This document shows, one piece after another, positions 24,713-34,271 of a stretch of DNA of 34,655 nucleotides. Location of the stretch: assembly GCA_029938115.1 (NCBI GenBank), contig JAPYOP010000039.1, positions 1 through 34,655 on the forward strand, given 5' to 3'. The translations under genes were made by a program, and so were the position numbers. The notes beneath the pieces are model-generated. The model was not told the DNA's origin. It saw only the letters and a program-made list of their open reading frames with translations, and searched no databases. The stretch is from Colwellia sp. GTDB lineage: Bacteria; Pseudomonadota; Gammaproteobacteria; Enterobacterales; Alteromonadaceae. Positions within the stretch are counted from its first letter, which is position 1; each line of letters begins with the position of its first letter.

Positions 24713-25375
24713 ATGTCTAAAAATTTCTCGCCATTATTGAGCTTATTTTTAATAACTAGCTTGGTTTTATCTGGATGCTCCCTAAAACCTAAATCCTCAT
24801 CAGAAGAAAACACCCTAACATTAACCCCTAAGCAAAGAACCGCACAATTATTACAAAGTAAAAAATGGCAACTGCGGGGAAAAATAGCGTTCATTCAAAA
24901 GATTAAAAGTAAAAATGGAAATAAAATAAAAGACAAACGTGAAAGTGCCTCTATGACTTGGCAAGTAAACGATAAAAATCAAACCCAAGAATTAAACTTA
25001 ACCAGCTTCTTAGGCATTAACGTTCTTCATTTAGAATCAAATCAAAATCAGCATTTAATTAAAGTTGACGGAAAAGAGTATCAAGGCACTAACTTGCCTC
25101 AGTTAATATACTCTCTCACCGGTCTGATTTTGCCTACAAAAGCACTAAGCTTCTGGCTAAAAGGGTTACCATATAAAGAAACTGATGTTCTTGAAACAGA
25201 TAAGAATACACAGTTACCAATGAGTATTTCAAGTTACTACAACAATGCTTTATGGCAAATAAATCACAGTAACTATCGCACTTTTAATGGCATTAAAATG
25301 GCCACTAAATTTACCATTAAAAAAGATAACTTATTAATTAAAATTGCCGTTACAAAATGGGCTTTAGATGAATAA
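24713..25375 (+). CDS. lolB: Outer-membrane lipoprotein receptor LolB
   Basis: LolB receives lipoproteins from the carrier LolA at the outer membrane and inserts them. The gene codes for 220 residues with a lipoprotein signal: hydrophobic LLSLFLITSLVLSGC with the lipidated Cys at residue 22, followed by Ser (outer-membrane sorting). The body shows the family WQLRGKIAFIQ and the MTWQVN/LTSFLGINVLHLE beta strands, and the C-terminal IKMATKFTIKKDNLLIKIAVTKW. ATG 24713 is preferred to GTG 24671, because the latter adds residues before a normal signal. It overlaps ispE by 8 bases. The order lolB-ispE-prs divergent from hemA is as in E. coli. Confidence 0.92.
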   Translation: MSKNFSPLLSLFLITSLVLSGCSLKPKSSSEENTLTLTPKQRTAQLLQSKKWQLRGKIAFIQKIKSKNGNKIKDKRESASMTWQVNDKNQTQELNLTSFLGINVLHLESNQNQHLIKVDGKEYQGTNLPQLIYSLTGLILPTKALSFWLKGLPYKETDVLETDKNTQLPMSISSYYNNALWQINHSNYRTFNGIKMATKFTIKKDNLLIKIAVTKWALDE

Positions 25376-26285
25376 GTACATAAACAAAAGTTTTAAGTTT
25401 CCTTCTCCTGCTAAACTCAATTTATTCTTGCATGTAGTGGGTCAACGAGCCGATGGTTACCATGAGTTAGAAACCCTGTTTCAGTTCATTGACTATTGCG
25501 ACACCATAGAAATATCTATATCTGAAAACGCAGAGGTAGAATTATTAACGCCCATTGATGGTGTAAAAAATGACGATAACCTAATAATAAAAGCCGCTCG
25601 CTTACTTCAAAAACATATTGGACAAGCACAAAAGGTTCCTATTTATGGAGCCAAAATCAGTATTGATAAAGTATTACCTATGGGTGGTGGTTTAGGCGGC
25701 GGCTCTTCTAATGCGGCAACTATATTAGTTGCTCTAAATAAGCTATGGCAAAGTAATGTCAGCACTGAGGAACTGGCTGAACTTGGCTTGAGTTTAGGCG
25801 CCGACGTACCTATTTTCGTACATGGCTTTGCTGCCTTTGCTCAAGGTGTTGGCGAACAATTAACTCCTGTAGCGCTTGAAGAGTGTTGGTATTTAGTTTC
25901 TAAACCTGATGTGAGTATTTCTACCGCCAGTGTTTTTAGCTCAAAAGATTTACCAAGAAATACTGCAAAAATTAATACTACGGACTTCAATGCAGATTTT
26001 AAAGATGAAGATTTATTTGCTTTTAAGTCCTTAAAAAAAGAGAAGTATCATAACGATTGCCAAACCATGGTAATAAAACATTATTTTGAAGTTGCCAACC
26101 TACTATCTTGGTTGGTAGAATATGCGCCGTCTAGAATGACAGGAACAGGTGCGTGCATTTTTTCGCGTTTATCCAGTCAACAAGAGGCGTGTGACCTACA
26201 AGCAAAACTTCCTTTAGGAATAAGCTCGTTTGTCGCACAAGGGCTAAATAAATCGCCTTTATGCTCAGTGATAGAGCAACTTTAA
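25368..26285 (+). CDS. ispE: 4-diphosphocytidyl-2-C-methyl-D-erythritol kinase
   Basis: IspE phosphorylates CDP-methylerythritol with ATP in the non-mevalonate isoprenoid pathway. This is a 305-residue GHMP kinase. The N-terminal PSPAKLNLFLHVVGQRADGYHEL is the substrate region, with the catalytic Lys in PAKLNL. The ATP loop is PMGGGLGGGSSNAA (104-117). The C-terminal MTGTGACIFSR is motif 3. It is about 20 residues longer than the E. coli enzyme, mainly from a Lys/Asp-rich insertion at about 205-225. The start ATG lies inside the last codons of lolB (GATGAATAA), indicating coupled translation. prs follows after 130 bp. Confidence 0.95.
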   Translation: MNKYINKSFKFPSPAKLNLFLHVVGQRADGYHELETLFQFIDYCDTIEISISENAEVELLTPIDGVKNDDNLIIKAARLLQKHIGQAQKVPIYGAKISIDKVLPMGGGLGGGSSNAATILVALNKLWQSNVSTEELAELGLSLGADVPIFVHGFAAFAQGVGEQLTPVALEECWYLVSKPDVSISTASVFSSKDLPRNTAKINTTDFNADFKDEDLFAFKSLKKEKYHNDCQTMVIKHYFEVANLLSWLVEYAPSRMTGTGACIFSRLSSQQEACDLQAKLPLGISSFVAQGLNKSPLCSVIEQL

Positions 26286-26403
26286 AGTTCAAACTAATTT
26301 GCTGAGATTAACAGTTACCACTAAAGTTAATTTTAGTTTTATACGGCTCATTGTTTAATACTTTAATTTAAATAATGAGTATATTTTAATGTCAAAAGTT
26401 TCT

Positions 26404-26408
26404 GAGGA
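26404..26408 (+). promoter_or_regulatory. Shine-Dalgarno supporting the GTG start of prs
   Basis: GAGGA is 7 bases before GTG 26416, which is ideal spacing. The upstream in-frame ATG at 26389 has no such motif. Confidence 0.75.
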
Positions 26409-26415
26409 ACTGACT

Positions 26416-27363
26416 GTGCCTGACATGAAGATTTTTGCGGGGAATGCCACCCCTGAACTAGCCAAGCAAATTGCAAATCGTTTATATATCACTTTAGGCG
26501 ATGCCAAAATTGGCAGTTTTAGCGATGGTGAAATAAGCTTTGAAATACATGAAAATGTTCGTGGAAGCGATGTTTTTATTATTCAATCAACCTGCGCGCC
26601 AACTAATAATAACCTAATGGAATTAATTGTGATGATCGACGCTTTTCGTCGTGCATCAGCCGGTAGAATTACCGCGGTTATTCCTTATTTTGGTTATGCT
26701 CGTCAAGACAGACGTGTACGTAGTGCTCGAGTACCAATCACAGCAAAAGTCGTTGCCGACTTTTTATCAAGTGTTGGTGTTGACCGTGTACTAACGGTTG
26801 ATTTACATGCCGAGCAAATTCAAGGCTTCTTCGATGTACCTGTTGATAATGCCTTCGGTACACCAATTTTATTAGAAGACATGAGAAATCGTGATTTAGA
26901 TAATCCCGTTATTGTTTCTCCTGATATTGGCGGAGTTGTTCGTGCCCGTGCTGTTGCTAAATTACTCGATGATGCTGATCTTGCTATTATCGATAAACGT
27001 CGCCCGAAAGCTAACGTTGCCCAAGTAATGCATATTATTGGTGATGTTAAAGACCGTGATTGTATTATTGTTGATGATATGATCGATACCGGTGGCACTT
27101 TGGCAAAAGCCGCTGAAGCGTTGAAAAAACATGGCGCAAAACGTGTTATTGCTTATGCTACTCACCCAGTATTATCAGGCAATGCGGCAGAAAACCTTAA
27201 AAACTCAGTGATAGATGAAGTGGTTGTTACTGACTCAATTCCATTAAGTGATGAAATCAAAAACCTTAAAATGGTTCGTCAATTAACATTGAGTGGCATG
27301 CTAAGTGAAGCAATTCGCCGTGTTTGTAACGAAGAATCTATTTCAGCGATGTTTGAGCAGTAA
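26416..27363 (+). CDS. prs: Ribose-phosphate pyrophosphokinase (PRPP synthase)
   Basis: Prs transfers pyrophosphate from ATP to ribose 5-phosphate, giving PRPP for nucleotide, His and Trp synthesis. GTG at 26416 gives exactly 315 residues beginning with [14 protein letters not shown], as in E. coli, which also uses GTG. The upstream ATG at 26389 would add nine unrelated residues. Functional motifs are intact: [26 protein letters not shown] (catalytic loop region), [12 protein letters not shown] and the PRPP loop [16 protein letters not shown]. Neighbours are ispE before and a strong terminator after. PpnN in the same window yields ribose 5-phosphate, the substrate of this enzyme, though the genes are not linked. 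Confidence 0.97.
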   Translation: MPDMKIFAGNATPELAKQIANRLYITLGDAKIGSFSDGEISFEIHENVRGSDVFIIQSTCAPTNNNLMELIVMIDAFRRASAGRITAVIPYFGYARQDRRVRSARVPITAKVVADFLSSVGVDRVLTVDLHAEQIQGFFDVPVDNAFGTPILLEDMRNRDLDNPVIVSPDIGGVVRARAVAKLLDDADLAIIDKRRPKANVAQVMHIIGDVKDRDCIIVDDMIDTGGTLAKAAEALKKHGAKRVIAYATHPVLSGNAAENLKNSVIDEVVVTDSIPLSDEIKNLKMVRQLTLSGMLSEAIRRVCNEESISAMFEQ

Positions 27364-27389
27364 TATTTAGTTTACACAAGCATTGAATC

Positions 27390-27424
27390 AAAGCAGACAT
27401 TATCATTTAATGTCTGCTTTTTTT
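27390..27424 (+). terminator. Rho-independent terminator after prs
   Basis: AAAGCAGACATTA (27390-27402) and TAATGTCTGCTTT (27408-27420) form a perfect 13-bp stem with a 5-base loop, followed by TTTT. It closes the lolB-ispE-prs unit and separates it from rsx. Confidence 0.93.
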
Positions 27425-27592
27425 ATGCATTTAAAACAGCTTCTTGCTTAAATAACGAGCTAACTCTAGACGTTTGTCGAACTAACAACAGAGGTTCCTT
27501 AAACCCTATTCACTGTAGTGTTGTTATATGCTTTAAAAAAAAGGATAATGGAAATAATACTATAATAATTAATGTTCTGAATTAAAACGCAA

Positions 27593-28174
27593 ATGACTGA
27601 TTACCTTCTGCTACTCATTGGCACAGTACTCGTAAATAACTTTGTCTTAGTGCAATTTCTTGGCTTATGCCCTTTCATGGGCGTATCGTCTCGCACTGAA
27701 ACAGCCATAGGTATGTCATTTGCCACTACGTTTGTAATGACTTTAGCGTCACTGCTTAGCTATTTAGTAACCACCTATATTTTAGCGCCTCTTAATCTTG
27801 AATATTTAACTACCATGAGTTTTATTTTGGTCATTGCAGTCGTCGTGCAATTTACCGAAATGGTGGTACATAAAACCAGTAGTAGTCTTTATCGCTTGTT
27901 AGGTATTTTTTTACCATTAATTACCACCAACTGTGCAGTATTAGGTGTTGCATTACTAAACCTAAGATTAGAGCATAATTTCTTTGAATCAATCGTTTAT
28001 GGCTTTGGCGCAGCAGCCGGTTTTTCTCTCGTTTTAATCATGTTTTCTGCTATGCGAGAAAAGTTAGCTAATGCTGATGTTCCCACACCTTTTAAAGGTG
28101 CAGCTATAGCAATGATCACCGCTGGCTTAATGTCTTTAGCCTTTATGGGCTTTTCTGGTCTCGTTAAGCTTTAA
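27593..28174 (+). CDS. rsxA: Electron transport complex subunit RsxA (RnfA)
   Basis: A 193-residue inner-membrane protein with six helices. It is one of the two homologous NqrD/E-type subunits of the Rsx/Rnf complex, which couples electron flow between NADH and ferredoxin to ion movement; in E. coli it is linked to resetting the SoxR sensor. The conserved [19 protein letters not shown] at the start and the central [17 protein letters not shown] carry the cysteines proposed to hold a membrane [2Fe-2S] cluster with RsxE. It is first in a six-gene operon, with rsxB 15 bp away. The 229-bp gap to prs holds a terminator and presumably the operon promoter. Confidence 0.96.
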   Translation: MTDYLLLLIGTVLVNNFVLVQFLGLCPFMGVSSRTETAIGMSFATTFVMTLASLLSYLVTTYILAPLNLEYLTTMSFILVIAVVVQFTEMVVHKTSSSLYRLLGIFLPLITTNCAVLGVALLNLRLEHNFFESIVYGFGAAAGFSLVLIMFSAMREKLANADVPTPFKGAAIAMITAGLMSLAFMGFSGLVKL

Positions 28175-28189
28175 GGCAAGTATACTATT

Positions 28190-28759
28190 ATGATAAATAT
28201 ATTAATTGCCATACTCGTACTAGGATTTATCTCCGCACTTTTTGGCGCTTTACTTGGTTATGCATCAGTACGTTTTCATGTTGAAGGCGACCCAATTGTT
28301 GAGCAGCTCGATGCTTTATTACCACAAACACAATGCGGTCAATGTGGCTATCCTGGATGTAAGCCTTACGCAGAAGCCGTTGCTAATGGTGAAGCAATAA
28401 ATAAATGTGCACCGGGCGGTGAAGATACGATTAAAAAAATTGCCAATTTACTCGGCGTAGATGTTGAGCCTATAGATGAAAGCCATGAACTAGACTCTAC
28501 CCTAGGAAACGGGCCTACCGTTGCTTTTATTATTGAAGAAGACTGCATTGGTTGTACCAAATGTATTCAAGCTTGTCCTGTTGACGCTATTTTAGGTGCA
28601 GCCAAGCAAATGCACACCATAATTATTGATGAATGTACTGGCTGTGATTTATGTGTAGCACCTTGCCCAGTTGATTGCATTGAAATGCGCCCTATTCCTG
28701 AAACCATTCAAAACTGGCAATGGGATTTAAATAAAATTGCTGTGAAGCAACTAGATTAG
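28190..28759 (+). CDS. rsxB: Electron transport complex subunit RsxB (RnfB), iron-sulfur protein
   Basis: A 189-residue protein with one N-terminal membrane helix (about 4-26) and cytosolic iron-sulfur domains. C49, C52, C57 and C73 ([10 protein letters not shown]...NKC) form the 4Fe-4S domain. Two ferredoxin-type 4Fe-4S motifs follow: C119/122/125/129 with a distal CP, and C149/152/155/159. It is the entry or exit point for electrons from soluble ferredoxin. Length and motifs are as in E. coli. It is spaced 15 bp from both rsxA and rsxC. Confidence 0.96.
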   Translation: MINILIAILVLGFISALFGALLGYASVRFHVEGDPIVEQLDALLPQTQCGQCGYPGCKPYAEAVANGEAINKCAPGGEDTIKKIANLLGVDVEPIDESHELDSTLGNGPTVAFIIEEDCIGCTKCIQACPVDAILGAAKQMHTIIIDECTGCDLCVAPCPVDCIEMRPIPETIQNWQWDLNKIAVKQLD

Positions 28760-28774
28760 GAAAGTTAAAGCATT

Positions 28775-30865
28775 ATGGAATCAATAATCGAGCGCATATT
28801 ACAAAACAAATTTTGGAACTTTCATGGTGGCATTCATCCACCTGAACAAAAAACATTAACTTCTGGTAAACCAATTAAGCAACTGCCTTTACCAAAACAA
28901 TTAATATTGCCCTTGCAACAACATATTGGCCGCCAAGGTGATTTGTTAGTTAAGGTAGGCGACAAAGTATTAAAAGGCCAAGCATTAACTCAAAGTTCAA
29001 ATCCTATGGCTGTGCCCGTGCACGCACCAACTAGTGGCACTATAAGTGCCATTAGAAAATCGGCCATAGCTCACCCTTCAGGCTTAAGTGAACTTTGTAT
29101 ATTCATCGATGTTGATGGTGATGATACTTGGAAAACACGCGAGATTTGCGAAGATTTCACCAAACTTAATAAGCAAAAAATAATTCAAAAAATTGCTGAT
29201 GCAGGTATTGCAGGGATGGGCGGAGCAGGTTTTCCAACCCATATAAAAGTAAACACTAAACCTGAAATAAATTTTTTAATCATCAATGCAGCAGAATGTG
29301 AGCCTTATATCACCGCTGATGATTTATTAATGTGTGAGCAAAGTGAAGCGATCATAGATGGCATAAAAATACTTGAGCAATTACTTAACCCCGCTTTTAT
29401 TTTAATTGGTATTGAAGATAATAAACCACGAGCAATCAAGGCATTGCAACATGCCACTAAAAACATTGAAAAAATTAGCGTTTGTGTATTGCCAACCAAA
29501 TACCCAACCGGCGGTGAAAAGCAGCTAATCAAAATATTAACGGGTAAAGAAGTCAAAAGCGGCACACTGCCCATTCACTCAGGTATTGTTGTGCAAAACG
29601 TTGCTACTTGTTTTGCTATTAGTGATGCCGTTATTAATGATATTCCACTCATTAGACGCGTTGTTACGGTAACAGGTCAAGCCGTAAGCAAACCACAGAA
29701 TGTTTGGGCATTACTAGGAACACCGGTAAATCATTTACTTGAGCATACTGGGTTTGTTACTGAACATGATAGCTCTAAAGCTAATCCTCCTGTCACCTCT
29801 CCACCTGTGATAATGGGCGGGCCGTTAATGGGCTTTAGCATATTAAATGAATTTGTCCCTATTGTTAAAACCAGTAATTGCATATTGGCACCAAGTAGAG
29901 CCGAGATGCCTAGCGCCTTTGACAATAATTCCAGTGAAGTAGAGTGTATTCGTTGTGGTCAATGTGCTGATGTTTGTCCAAGCCAACTATTACCACAAGA
30001 ATTGCAATGGAGCGCTAAAGCAAAAGATCACCAACAATTAAACAAGCTGAATTTATTTGATTGTATCGACTGTGGCGCCTGTGCATATGTATGTCCGAGT
30101 AAAATACCACTAGTACAATATTACCGCATAGCTAAAGCTGAAATTCGCCAACAACAACAACTTGACCTAAAAGCAGAAAAGGCAAAGTCGCGTTTTGAAG
30201 CAAGAAAACTCCGCTTAGAAAAAGACAAAAATGCTAGAGAAGAAAAACATAAAAAAGCCGCAGCAGCACGTAAAATTGCCATGAGTAAAAGATCTGCCGA
30301 TGGCGGTTCTGCAAGCTCTGCCGTTGCAGCGGCCCTTGCAAGGGTAAAAGCTAAAAAGAAAGCAAAGAGCAATGACGAGTTATCCGTTTTTAGTATCGAA
30401 AAGGCAGAGAGCAGTAGCGTGTTGTCCGTTTCGAGTGACGAAGTGACAGATGAAAAGTCACAAGTTAAAGCGGCAATAGCCCGAGCAAAAGCCAAAAGAC
30501 TTGCTAAAAAAGATGATGTAAGTACGTTAAAAGTTGCGAATAAAGACTCAGAAGAAAAAGAAAAAACAATAAAAACAGTAAAAACAGTAGACGATAAAAA
30601 AGCTAAAATAGCCGCAGCGGTCGCTAAAGCTAAGGCAAAAGCGAAAAAAGAACAACAACCAGAGCAATCACTACCAAGCTCTAATGAAAAAGAAGTAAAA
30701 GCAACATCAACTAAAACAGACGATAAAAAAGCACGCATTGCTGCGGCTGTTGCCAAGGCAAAAGCTAAGGCTAAGGCAAAAAAAACACAAGAAAAAGATC
30801 AGTTAGCTGTTATGAGTAATGAAGCACATGCTCCCTTTAAATCTAGCAATGAAGAATCAGAATAA
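28775..30865 (+). CDS. rsxC: Electron transport complex subunit RsxC (RnfC), NADH/FMN/Fe-S subunit
   Basis: A 696-residue peripheral subunit. The core (1-450) contains the NADH/FMN-binding region (ADAGIAGMGGAGFPTHIK; INAAECEPYITAD; KYPTGGEKQL) and two 4Fe-4S motifs: C391/394/397/401 and C430/433/436/440. From about residue 470 it becomes a highly charged Ala/Lys tail with four degenerate repeats of the type (A-A-x-A-x-A-K-A-K) at about 513, 562, 606 and 649. The last two, DDKKA(K/R)IAAAVAKAKAKA, are 43 residues apart and nearly identical. Such tails occur in gammaproteobacterial RsxC, with variable copy number and no known function. rsxD starts 2 bases after the stop. Confidence 0.95.
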   Translation: MESIIERILQNKFWNFHGGIHPPEQKTLTSGKPIKQLPLPKQLILPLQQHIGRQGDLLVKVGDKVLKGQALTQSSNPMAVPVHAPTSGTISAIRKSAIAHPSGLSELCIFIDVDGDDTWKTREICEDFTKLNKQKIIQKIADAGIAGMGGAGFPTHIKVNTKPEINFLIINAAECEPYITADDLLMCEQSEAIIDGIKILEQLLNPAFILIGIEDNKPRAIKALQHATKNIEKISVCVLPTKYPTGGEKQLIKILTGKEVKSGTLPIHSGIVVQNVATCFAISDAVINDIPLIRRVVTVTGQAVSKPQNVWALLGTPVNHLLEHTGFVTEHDSSKANPPVTSPPVIMGGPLMGFSILNEFVPIVKTSNCILAPSRAEMPSAFDNNSSEVECIRCGQCADVCPSQLLPQELQWSAKAKDHQQLNKLNLFDCIDCGACAYVCPSKIPLVQYYRIAKAEIRQQQQLDLKAEKAKSRFEARKLRLEKDKNAREEKHKKAAAARKIAMSKRSADGGSASSAVAAALARVKAKKKAKSNDELSVFSIEKAESSSVLSVSSDEVTDEKSQVKAAIARAKAKRLAKKDDVSTLKVANKDSEEKEKTIKTVKTVDDKKAKIAAAVAKAKAKAKKEQQPEQSLPSSNEKEVKATSTKTDDKKARIAAAVAKAKAKAKAKKTQEKDQLAVMSNEAHAPFKSSNEESE

Positions 30866-30867
30866 TT

Positions 30868-32007
30868 ATGGCCTTTTGGATAGCAAGCTCACCCCATAAT
30901 CATAACCAAACAGCGACATCTGCTTTAATGCGATTAGTCATTTATGCTGTTTTACCCGGCGTATTTGCCCAGTGGTACTTTTTTGGTTGGGGCAATATTA
31001 TTCATATCGCATTAGCCATAACCACAGCATTAACGTGTGAATTTATAGTTCTTTCATTAAGAAGTAAAAATAAAACCCAAAATATTAGTAAACAACTTTT
31101 TGATGGCAGTGCCCTACTCACCGCAATATTGCTGGGCATATGCTTACCCGCCCTTGCCCCATGGTGGATTTCTGTTATCGGTGTTGCTTTCGCCATTGTA
31201 GTAGTAAAACAGCTTTATGGTGGTTTAGGCAATAATCCATTTAATCCGGCAATGGCCGCTTATGTCATGTTATTGATTTCATTTCCTATTCAAATGACAT
31301 CATGGCAGCCGCCGTTAGATTTAATCAATATTGATTTAGGATTCACCAACACGTTAACAGCCATATTTACCGGTTTCACTAGTGATGGTTACTCTGTTGA
31401 ACAGCTTCGCACTAGCATTGATGGTTTCACTATGGCAACACCACTTGATACCTTAAAAACTAATTTAGGTCTAGGTTTTACTGTTTTTGAAACAATTGAA
31501 AACAGTATGTTTTCTAACAACTTATCCTCTGGTTTAGGGTTTGCTTTTGGTTGGGAGTGGATGAATATTGCCTTTCTTGGCGGTGGTCTATTCTTAATGG
31601 CGAAAAAAGCCATTGCGTGGCAAACCCCTATTAGCTTTTTATTAAGCTTACTAGTTTGCTCTATTATTGCTTATAGCATCAGCCCTGATGGCAGTGCATC
31701 AACCTTATTTCATTGGTTAACCGGTGGTTGCATGTTAGGTGCTTTCTTTATATTAACTGATCCCGTCACTGGTGCTACAAGTGTGAAGGGGCGATTAATC
31801 ATTGGCGCATTGGCGGGCTTATTGGTGTATTTAATTAGAACTGTTGGCGGTTACCCTGATGGTGTGGCTTTTGCGGTATTACTGTGTAACATGACGGCAC
31901 CTTTGATAGATCAATACACTCGTCCGCGCACCTATGGGCATAATATTGATAGCGTAAAATCAACTATTACACAAGAAAAAGCAAACGAGAAAGGAGAGGT
32001 TAAATAA
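30868..32007 (+). CDS. rsxD: Electron transport complex subunit RsxD (RnfD)
   Basis: A 379-residue inner-membrane protein with nine or ten helices, related to NqrB. It carries a covalently bound FMN on a threonine in this family; the expected segment is LTDPVTGATSVKGR, where the Thr-Gly-Ala-Thr replaces the more usual Thr-Ala-Ala-Thr. The opening SSPHNHNQTATSALMRLVIYAVLPG and the C-terminal YPDGVAFAVLLCNMTAPLIDQYTRPRTYG are typical. Length is a little above E. coli (352). Its last base is shared with the first base of the rsxG ATG (TAATG), so translation is coupled. Confidence 0.95.
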   Translation: MAFWIASSPHNHNQTATSALMRLVIYAVLPGVFAQWYFFGWGNIIHIALAITTALTCEFIVLSLRSKNKTQNISKQLFDGSALLTAILLGICLPALAPWWISVIGVAFAIVVVKQLYGGLGNNPFNPAMAAYVMLLISFPIQMTSWQPPLDLINIDLGFTNTLTAIFTGFTSDGYSVEQLRTSIDGFTMATPLDTLKTNLGLGFTVFETIENSMFSNNLSSGLGFAFGWEWMNIAFLGGGLFLMAKKAIAWQTPISFLLSLLVCSIIAYSISPDGSASTLFHWLTGGCMLGAFFILTDPVTGATSVKGRLIIGALAGLLVYLIRTVGGYPDGVAFAVLLCNMTAPLIDQYTRPRTYGHNIDSVKSTITQEKANEKGEVK

Positions 32008-32750
32008 TGACAACTCCATTGCCAGAGAAAAGCTCAGTTTTTCGATTGCCTATTCAGAAAAACAGTCAAATACTCGCCATATTCGCCATAGTCTGTACGG
32101 CAATTGTCGGCTTAATTAATGAATTAACAAAAGACAAAATCAAAGCACAAGAGCAACTGCAATTACTAACTATACTGCACAGTATTATTGAACCTAGTCG
32201 ATACGATGATGATATTACTCAAGATTGTGTTTCTTTAAGCTCAACTTTACTTGGAAATTCAAAAAAAACTAACGCAATGCAAACAGCTTACATTGCCCGA
32301 AAAGATAATAAAGTCATCGCAGTAGCTTTAACCAGTACAGCTCCTGATGGTTACAATGGAAATATTGAGCTGATTATTGCCGTTAATATGGATAATACCA
32401 TTAGTGGCGTACGGGTTTTAAAACACCGAGAAACACCGGGCCTAGGCGATAAAGTAGAGCTAAAAAGAAGTGATTGGATCACTAGTTTTAACGGCAAAGC
32501 GCTTTTGTCTGAAAAAGATAATCGTTGGGCCGTTGCTAAAGATGGTGGTATGTTTGATCAATTTACTGGCGCAACTATCACCCCTAGAGCAGTAGTGAAA
32601 GCAGTAAAAAAAGCAGCGATTTATTTTAAAGATAATAAAGGTTTATTATTAGCACTTCCCAACAGTTGCCTTATAAACGAACAAGAGCCTAAAGTTGAAA
32701 GCACTCAAGCAGCAAACGAAAATAAAAGTGAGGCCGATAATGAGCATTGA
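32007..32750 (+). CDS. rsxG: Electron transport complex subunit RsxG (RnfG), flavoprotein
   Basis: A 247-residue protein with one N-terminal membrane helix (about 23-40) and a periplasmic FMN domain. The flavin attachment motif is [13 protein letters not shown] (about 190), with Thr as the expected phosphoester-linked residue. The segment [11 protein letters not shown] precedes it, as is usual. The C-terminal tail is acidic and Glu/Asn-rich. It is about 40 residues longer than in E. coli (206). The rsxE ATG at 32740 overlaps the last 11 bases, so the whole rsxD-G-E segment is overlapped. Confidence 0.95.
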   Translation: MTTPLPEKSSVFRLPIQKNSQILAIFAIVCTAIVGLINELTKDKIKAQEQLQLLTILHSIIEPSRYDDDITQDCVSLSSTLLGNSKKTNAMQTAYIARKDNKVIAVALTSTAPDGYNGNIELIIAVNMDNTISGVRVLKHRETPGLGDKVELKRSDWITSFNGKALLSEKDNRWAVAKDGGMFDQFTGATITPRAVVKAVKKAAIYFKDNKGLLLALPNSCLINEQEPKVESTQAANENKSEADNEH

Positions 32751-33549
32751 GAAAGACAGTATTTCCAATGAAAAGTCAGCTGAAGAGTTATCAGAATTTA
32801 ACGCTGAATCGGAAGAACAAATAACAGAAAAGTTACTAGCCAAGCAAGCCTTAAAAGCTGAATATAAAGAGTTGGCCATGCAAGGTTTGTGGAAAAACAA
32901 TCCCGGTTTAGTGCAACTATTAGGACTTTGTCCGCTATTAGCGGTAACAGCAACGGTCACCAATGCCTTAGGTTTAGGACTTGCTACTTTACTCGTATTA
33001 GTGTGCTCTAATGCGACTGTTTCTGCTGTTCGTCAATGGGTGCCCAAAGAAGTTCGCATTCCGATTTTTGTCTTAATCATCGCCGCTTTTGTTACCTGCG
33101 TACAATTATTAATGAATGCCTACACTTTCGGTATTTATCAATCGTTAGGGATTTTTTTACCTTTAATCGTGACTAACTGCGCCATTATTGGTCGCGCTGA
33201 AACTTACGCATCTAAAAACCCAATCAAGCAAGCAAGCTTTGACGGCTTAATGATGGGCATAGGCTTTGCCTTGGTTTTAATTGTTCTAGGTGCCATTCGC
33301 GAAATATTAGGCCAAGGCACACTGTTCGACGGTGCTGAACTATTACTTGGAGATTGGGCGAGTATACTGCGCATTGAAGTTATGCATTTAGATAATCAGT
33401 TTTTATTAGCTATTTTGCCTCCTGGTGCATTTATTGCCATGGGTTTTATCATAGCGCTAAAAAATGCTATTGATATCAATATAAAGCAGCGTCAGCCAAA
33501 AATAACAGATCAAGCTATTGAACGCGTTAGAGTTAATTTTGATTCTTAA
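32740..33549 (+). CDS. rsxE: Electron transport complex subunit RsxE (RnfE) with acidic N-terminal extension
   Basis: A 269-residue inner-membrane subunit, homologue of RsxA. The normal start of the family, [21 protein letters not shown], begins only at residue 48. It is preceded by a hydrophilic, Glu/Ser-rich extension of about 38 residues not found in E. coli RsxE (231 residues). ATG 32740 has GAGG 6 bases upstream and overlaps rsxG by 11 bases, like the other genes here. An alternative ATG at 32878 would give a normal-length protein but leave a 127-bp gap. Six helices and the [15 protein letters not shown] motif are intact. Confidence 0.93.
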   Translation: MSIEKDSISNEKSAEELSEFNAESEEQITEKLLAKQALKAEYKELAMQGLWKNNPGLVQLLGLCPLLAVTATVTNALGLGLATLLVLVCSNATVSAVRQWVPKEVRIPIFVLIIAAFVTCVQLLMNAYTFGIYQSLGIFLPLIVTNCAIIGRAETYASKNPIKQASFDGLMMGIGFALVLIVLGAIREILGQGTLFDGAELLLGDWASILRIEVMHLDNQFLLAILPPGAFIAMGFIIALKNAIDINIKQRQPKITDQAIERVRVNFDS

Positions 33550-33605
33550 GAATTTAATAACTAACACTCAGTTTCGAGTAAAAAACATTATAAAAAGAAA
33601 CGATA

Positions 33606-34268
33606 ATGAATAAAGAAAAACGTTTAGAGATATTAATCAGACTGCGTGATGATAATCCAGAGCCTACTACCGAGCTAAATTTCACCACAGCATTTGAATT
33701 ACTTATAGCGGTATTACTTTCTGCTCAAGCAACTGACGTTGGCGTTAACAAAGCCACCGCGAAACTTTACCCTGTAGCCAATACACCACAGGCGATATTA
33801 GACTTAGGTTTAGATGGTTTGAAGTCTTATATCAAAACCATAGGTTTATTTAATACTAAAGCGGCAAATACCATTAAAACTTGCCAAATGCTTGTTGATT
33901 TACATGATGGCAACGTACCTGAAAATAGAGCAGCACTTGAAGCATTACCAGGCGTAGGAAGAAAAACAGCCAACGTAGTACTTAACACGGCTTTTGGCTG
34001 GCTAAAAGACAACGAGGGTAAGTACTTTATTGCCGTAGATACACATATTCAACGACTAGCAAACCGTACAGGTTATGCCAAAGGTAAAACGGTTGAACAA
34101 ACCGAACAAAATATCATCAAGAATACCCCGAATAAGACGGAGTTCTTTTTCAATTTGCACCATTGGTTTATTTTGCATGGTCGTTATACCTGCACTGCAC
34201 GCAAACCAAAATGCGGGTCTTGTAGAATTGAAGACTTATGTGACTTTAAAGATAAGACTGAAGATTAA
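33606..34268 (+). CDS. nth: Endonuclease III
   Basis: A 220-residue DNA glycosylase/AP lyase that removes oxidised pyrimidines. The helix-hairpin-helix LPGVGRKTANVV (114-125) contains the catalytic Lys120. The catalytic Asp is D145 in VDTHIQR. The 4Fe-4S cluster is bound by C196, C203, C206 and C212 (CX6CX2CX5C). It is about nine residues longer than E. coli Nth, with an insertion WLKDNEGKY just before the catalytic Asp. It follows rsxE by 56 bp, as in E. coli, where nth ends the rsx operon. It is followed directly by tandem repeats. Confidence 0.97.
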   Translation: MNKEKRLEILIRLRDDNPEPTTELNFTTAFELLIAVLLSAQATDVGVNKATAKLYPVANTPQAILDLGLDGLKSYIKTIGLFNTKAANTIKTCQMLVDLHDGNVPENRAALEALPGVGRKTANVVLNTAFGWLKDNEGKYFIAVDTHIQRLANRTGYAKGKTVEQTEQNIIKNTPNKTEFFFNLHHWFILHGRYTCTARKPKCGSCRIEDLCDFKDKTED

Positions 34269-34271
34269 AAG

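Noticed and set aside
26389-26415. ATG start for prs
   Set aside because: GTG 26416 has GAGGA at ideal distance and gives the exact family length; the ATG adds nine unrelated residues.
30121-30756. A 211-codon open frame on the reverse strand inside rsxC
   Set aside because: It is the antisense of the Ala/Lys-rich rsxC tail; its Ala/Phe/Ser-rich product is a by-product of that composition, and there is no ribosome site or family resemblance.
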